A DNA stretch of 64,000 nucleotides. Source: Microvelia longipes. Its lineage: Eukaryota > Arthropoda > Insecta > Hemiptera > Veliidae. The translations under genes were made by a program, and so were the position numbers. The stretch lies in the NCBI GenBank assembly GCA_018340805.1, contig JACMZG010000008.1, positions 53,977,828-54,041,827 of the forward strand, read 5' to 3'. The stretch's first letter is position 1. Each line of letters starts with the position of its first letter. The notes under the pieces were generated by a model. It was not told the DNA's origin. It searched no databases and saw only the letters and a list, made by a program, of their open reading frames with translations. Below, in pieces: positions 63,801-64,000 of the stretch.

Positions 63801-64000
63801 TATAATTCTTTGTGTGGTAAATGATTCTGTTTCTTATTGCTAAACATGACTAATTGAATGATAATTTGTTTCTTAACTTTGATATTTGTATTTTATTTTG
63901 AATCAATCTTATGATATTTGCTCTTTTTTAAATGAAGTTAAAATGTTATAATCTGGTTTATGGTGTATTATATACTGTGTTCACCTGGGTGTATTGTTTA

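Larger units (their letters stand above)
56897..64000 (+). other. CoREST intron 6 (incomplete); no exon recognised
   Basis: AT-rich sequence to the window end. The next exon must start in phase 2 after the AG of an Arg codon; I found no convincing continuation. It contains a dispersed repeat copy (58821-59050), a repeat fragment (60700-60865), a hairpin (62204-62213/62223-62232, TACGCCCCAT) with a nearby direct repeat of CTAAATTATGTGATTGT, and a short (AT)n run near 60005. Confidence 0.6.

Overview
The window is nuclear DNA of an animal, most probably an insect. It is AT-rich, its genes are split by short GT-AG introns and separated by long AT-rich stretches, it carries many (TA)n arrays and decayed transposons, and its three protein-coding genes have insect-type architectures. 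A hemipteran-like source is my guess from the repeat style only. I see no bacterial features, rRNA, functional tRNA gene or CRISPR array.

Layout. (1) About 1.8-18.9 kb, + strand: a complete 15-coding-exon gene for the orthologue of Drosophila e(y)3/SAYP (vertebrate PHF10), the PHD-finger subunit of the PBAP form of SWI/SNF. My exon model is in frame throughout (6357 nt, 2118 aa). Its introns hold two tRNA-derived SINE copies, a mariner-like foldback element, (TA)n arrays and an LTR-like fragment. (2) 18.9-26.2 kb: convergent intergenic space with no gene, containing (TA)n arrays and a dispersed repeat with splice-like signals. (3) 43.6-26.2 kb, - strand: a complete 13-coding-exon gene for diphthine-ammonia ligase DPH6 (2133 nt, 710 aa), a PP-loop ATPase fused to two RidA/YjgF-like domains. 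Its introns carry a SINE, a non-LTR reverse-transcriptase remnant, a hAT-like end, a tandem duplication and a 1.18-kb TIR element. (4) 43.6-48.4 kb: a head-to-head intergenic region whose core is a large imperfect palindrome with an outward-facing splice donor on each arm. (5) 48.4 kb to beyond the right edge, + strand: the 5' part of the REST corepressor gene (CoREST/RCOR), with ELM2 and SANT domains and a Cys-pair module, interrupted by the window end. Intron 4 holds a second copy of the 1.18-kb TIR element, split by a 4.16-kb element inserted at TTAA.

The genes do not form a pathway. e(y)3 and CoREST encode opposing chromatin cofactors (activator and corepressor), and DPH6 modifies elongation factor 2. 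The least expected content is structural: a transposon-in-transposon whose empty site can be read from its paralogue, a palindromic divergent promoter region, a repeat pair that both keep an apparent intron, and many perfect short-loop hairpins, two of which can be compared with an un-palindromed paralogue.
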